Shown here: piece after piece, positions 61,400-64,000 of the stretch
Numbering within the stretch: the first letter of the stretch is position 1
Layout of the letters: every line of letters begins with the position of its first letter
DNA from: JACVRW01 sp963765135
GTDB taxonomy: Bacteria > Actinomycetota > Thermoleophilia > Solirubrobacterales > Thermoleophilaceae
Direction: 5' to 3'
DNA length: 64,000 nucleotides
Assembly (NCBI GenBank): GCA_963765135.1
Contig: CAVXUX010000003.1
Coordinates: 1 to 64,000 of the forward strand
Program-made: the position numbers and the translations under genes
The notes under the pieces: generated by a model
What the model was told of the DNA's origin: nothing
The model's database searches: none
Seen by the model: only the letters and a program-made list of their open reading frames with translations

Positions 61400-62522
61400 G
61401 TGACACCGCCCCCGCCCGTTCACGGCCGAGGACTTCGCCGGACGCATGCGGCGCGCGGCGGAGCAGGCGCAGGCCGCGGGCCTGACAGGGATCTTGGTCA
61501 CGCCTGGGCCGGACCTCGTCTACCTCGCCGGCTACGCCCCGGTGGCGATCACCGAGCGCCTCACCGTGCTCGTCGTGCAGTCGGACCGCGAGCCGGCGAT
61601 GATCCTTCCCAACCTCGAGCGCCCCGACGCCGAAGCGGCTCCGAGCGCGGGCACGATTGCGCTCACCGACTGGGCAGACGGCAGCGACCCGTACGCCGCC
61701 GCCGCCAAGCTGTTCGACCCCGCCGGCACGTACGCCATCTCCGACTCCGCCTGGGCGCTGCAGCTCCTTGGCATACAGCAGGCGCTGCCGAAGACCCACT
61801 ACGTCTCGATGAGCTCGGCGCTGCCGATGCTCCGCGCTGTCAAGGACGCCGACGAGCTCGAACGGCTCGCCGCCGCGGGCGCGGCCGCGGACGCCTGCTT
61901 CGAGGAGCTCTTGGGCGTGCGGTTTGCGGGGCGCAAGGAAACCGAGGTCGCCGCCGACCTCGCCGGTCTGCTCATCGAGCACGGCCACTCGCAGGTCGAC
62001 TTCACCGTCGTCGGCTCCGGACCAAACGGCGCAAACCCCCACCACGAGGCCGGCGACCGCACCATCCAGGACGGCGACATGATCGTGCTCGACTTCGGCG
62101 GACTCAAGGACGGCTACGGATCCGACACCTCGCGCACAATCCATGTGGGCGAGCCCACCGACGAGGAACGCGAGATTCACGACATCGTCCGCAGCGCCCA
62201 GCAGGCCGGCTACGAGGCCGTCCGCCCGGGCGTCGAGTGCCAGGAGATCGACCGCGCGCCCCGCCGCGTGATCACGGACGCCGGCCACGGCGAGCACTTC
62301 ATCCACCGCACAGGACACGGCATCGGCCTCACCACCCACGAACCGCCCTACATGGTCGAAGGAGAGACGCACCTGCTCGAGCCGGGCATGTGCTTCTCGA
62401 TCGAACCCGGCATCTACCTGCCCGAACGCTTCGGCGTCCGCATCGAGGACATCGTCACCGTCACCGAGGACGGCGGGCGGCGCCTCAACAACACCACACG
62501 GGAGATACAAATCGTGGCCTGA
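61400..62522 (+). CDS. M24-family Xaa-Pro aminopeptidase (one frameshift near the start)
   Basis: Metallopeptidase of about 370 aa removing N-terminal residues before Pro. Creatinase-like N-domain GLTGILVTPGPDLVYLAGYAPVAITERLTVLVV. The pita-bread catalytic domain has ligands in VLDFGGLKDGYGSDTSRT (two Asp), RTGHGIGLTTHEPPYM (His), FSIEPGIYLPERFG (Glu) and VRIEDIVTVTEDGGRRLN (Glu). GTG 61400 has GGAGG upstream; an indel near 61420 separates TPPPP from FTAEDFAGRM. It follows the M20 dipeptidase closely, suggesting a peptide-use operon. Confidence 0.92.
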
Positions 62523-62626
62523 CCGCGACATCAGGGTGTTCTGCGCGGATCCGCCGCACCGCCACGAGCAATGAAGCTGATCAATGACCAACCAGCCGTC
62601 GCGGGCCCGGCCGACGGCGGAAGCCG

Positions 62627-63712
62627 ATGATCGCGCCGGTCCGTCGCATCGCGCTCCTTGCCGTCACGGGCGTCTCGCTCTACCTCGTCGCCCCCGCCCT
62701 GCTCGACACCTTCTCGTCCTGGCAGCGGCTGCGCGACATCTGGCCCGGCGCGGTCGCGCTCATCGTCGCGCTCGAGTTCGCCAGTCTCGCCTGCGTCTGC
62801 CTGCTTCAGCGGCTCGCGCTGCAGCGGCCGAGCTGGCTGCCGGTGGTGACGTCGCAGCTCGCCGGCAACGCTGCGGCCAAGATCGTCCCCGGAGGCGGGG
62901 CGGTCGGGAGCGCGGTTCAGTACGGGATGCTGCGCAAGGCGGGTCTACCCGGCGCTGCCACCGCCTCCGGCCTGGCCGCGGCGAACCTCCTGACCTTGGG
63001 CACCTTGCTCGCCCTGCCGCTCCTCGCCGTGCCAGCCATCCTCCTCGGCCGGCCGATTCCCAAGGACCTGCTTCAGGGACTCTGGGTCGCGCTCGGGGCG
63101 CTCGCGATCCTCTTCGCCGTTGGCGCCGTGCTGCTCGTAGCCGATAAGCCGCTACGGCGGGTCGGCGCCGCGATCCAGGCCGTCCGCAACTCGGTCCTGC
63201 GTAAGCGCGCTCCAGTCGACGGGCTTCCGGAGCGCCTCGTCCGCGAGCGCGACCTGATCCTCGGCGTCCTCGGGCATAGCCGCTGGGAGGCGCTGGCCGG
63301 ATCGATCGGCCGCTGGCTGCTCGACTACGGCGCACTCCTGGTGGCGGTCCGGGCCGTCGGGTCGGATTCGCGGGCGCTGCTCGTGCTGCTTGCCTTCGTG
63401 GCCGCGCAGGTGCTCGCGCAGATCCCCGTCACGCCGGGCGGGCTGGGGTTCGTCGAAGCGGGTCTGACGGCGATGCTCGTGCTCGCGGGCGTCGGCGCAG
63501 CGGACGCCGCCCTCGCGACCCTCGCGTACCGGCTGGCCTCGTATTGGCTGCCACTGCCCGCAGGAGCGGCCGCTTGGGGCATCCACGCCTGGCGTTACCG
63601 GGAGCGTCCGGCTGCCCAGGGCGGATCGTTTTCAGCCGCTGCCGCCGACCCCTTAGAACACCATGAGCAGGACGCCCACCACGAGCAACGCCGGCGCCAT
63701 CGCGAGAACTAG
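62627..63712 (+). CDS. Lysylphosphatidylglycerol-synthase-like (UPF0104/YbhN) membrane protein
   Basis: Integral membrane protein with about eight helices. Family landmarks are SQLAGNAAAKIVPGGGAVGSAVQYGMLRKAGLPGAATASGLAAANLL near the middle and AQVLAQIPVTPGGLGFVEAGLTAMLVLAGVGAADAALATLAYRLASYWLPL near the end. It lacks the soluble aminoacyl-transferase domain of MprF, so it is of the flippase-like YbhN group. The last 20 residues (Glu/His/Arg-rich) overlap the convergent gene and may result from a lost stop near 63655. Confidence 0.87.
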   Translation: MIAPVRRIALLAVTGVSLYLVAPALLDTFSSWQRLRDIWPGAVALIVALEFASLACVCLLQRLALQRPSWLPVVTSQLAGNAAAKIVPGGGAVGSAVQYGMLRKAGLPGAATASGLAAANLLTLGTLLALPLLAVPAILLGRPIPKDLLQGLWVALGALAILFAVGAVLLVADKPLRRVGAAIQAVRNSVLRKRAPVDGLPERLVRERDLILGVLGHSRWEALAGSIGRWLLDYGALLVAVRAVGSDSRALLVLLAFVAAQVLAQIPVTPGGLGFVEAGLTAMLVLAGVGAADAALATLAYRLASYWLPLPAGAAAWGIHAWRYRERPAAQGGSFSAAAADPLEHHEQDAHHEQRRRHREN

Positions 63713-64000
63713 AAGCGTCGTGGCGACCACGAAGCCGGCCCGTCTTGCGGAGCGCAGGAGCGGCCCACTGGCAAGGAGCCGGGCGGCTAGGAAACGCGAG
63801 GCCAGCGGAGCTCCCCGCTGCCGCAGCATCGCTGCGCGCACCCGCCGCTCCCAGACGAAGACCATGCGCGCGGCCTCGCGCTTGGCGCGACGGCGGTACC
63901 AGGGCAGTCGCTCCCGGCGGCCACGCCAGTAGGCGAGCGAGTCGAGCCCGTCGCACAGATCCGGAGGAGCCTGGAGGCGCGCAAGGAGCTCGTCGTCGCG
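63653..64000 (-). CDS. Membrane-associated protein, partial (runs off the window)
   Basis: Open frame of 115 codons entering from the right edge. It begins RDDELLARLQAPPDLCDGLDSLAYWRGRRERLPWYRRRAKREAARMVFVWERRVRAAML and ends with a hydrophobic helix (FVVATTLLVLAMAPALLVVGVLLMVF). The Arg-rich, amphipathic middle followed by a terminal membrane segment is clear; no family recognised. The start lies beyond 64000. Confidence 0.65.
   Translation of the reverse strand, partial: RDDELLARLQAPPDLCDGLDSLAYWRGRRERLPWYRRRAKREAARMVFVWERRVRAAMLRQRGAPLASRFLAARLLASGPLLRSARRAGFVVATTLLVLAMAPALLVVGVLLMVF

Overview
The window is very GC-rich, densely packed chromosomal DNA from a high-GC Gram-positive. Codons end overwhelmingly in G or C, GTG and TTG starts are frequent, and many genes overlap by 4 bases. 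Several traits fit an actinobacterium: an MprAB-like two-component pair, many leaderless promoters, a CGAAC-N4-GTTCG SOS box, a B12-dependent ribonucleotide reductase under tandem NrdR boxes, and a primary sigma factor. The flavour of the hypothetical proteins suggests Thermoleophilia (Solirubrobacterales/Conexibacter-like). That placement is inference from sequence style; no 16S gene is present.

Layout. 0-6 kb: an MprAB-like pair, a lipoprotein and a MacAB-like efflux operon, broken by many single-base indels. 6-10.6 kb: an MFS exporter with its MarR regulator, an ECF sigma and partner, and small membrane proteins. 10.6-19.2 kb: housekeeping and metabolic genes (typA, VOC, aldo-keto reductase, flavin monooxygenase, M20 peptidase, FAD oxidase, lipase). 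19.3-24.2 kb: stress and carbohydrate genes (DoxX, transaldolase, DUF488, GH15) around a degraded folE/reductase scar. 24.2-30.8 kb: an accessory stretch with two paralogous ECF sigma factors, a zinc-finger anti-sigma, MarR-like and orphan small proteins sharing a duplicated promoter, and a NarL-type two-component system. 31-41 kb: nrdR-nrdJ, cupin, sugar epimerase, tmk-holB, DUF192, ornithine cyclodeaminase family. 41-47.6 kb: tRNA-Thr, M28 peptidase, a second OmpR-type two-component system flanked by acidic secreted proteins, TVP38, pgsA. 47.9-52 kb: Clp-N protein, folE2, primary sigma factor, an apparently SOS-controlled nuclease, tRNA-Tyr and tRNA-Thr. 52-64 kb: a beta-helix exoprotein and lipoprotein, a glutamine amidotransferase, a transporter/peptidase cluster again full of frameshifts, and two membrane proteins at the end.

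How it fits together. Two envelope-sensing circuits stand out. The pair at 77-2171 and the one at 43243-45332 lie among genes for secreted or lipid-anchored proteins. Tandem 11-bp direct repeats typical of OmpR-family binding sites lie upstream of five genes: the first regulator, its neighbouring lipoprotein, and three secreted-protein genes at 17.9, 39.3 and 46 kb. Three secreted proteins share a C-terminal His-Gly-Gly-(Gly)-Asp-Asp-Asp tail, and two of these have the repeat at the same distance from the start codon. A second theme is leaderless transcription: many genes show a TAN3T -10 hexamer exactly 6-8 nt before the start codon.

Frameshifts cluster in 0-6 kb and 56-61.4 kb and are rare between. 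They look like assembly errors rather than gene decay, so products there are described as reconstructed across frames. No stretch longer than about 300 bases lacks a gene or an annotated element.
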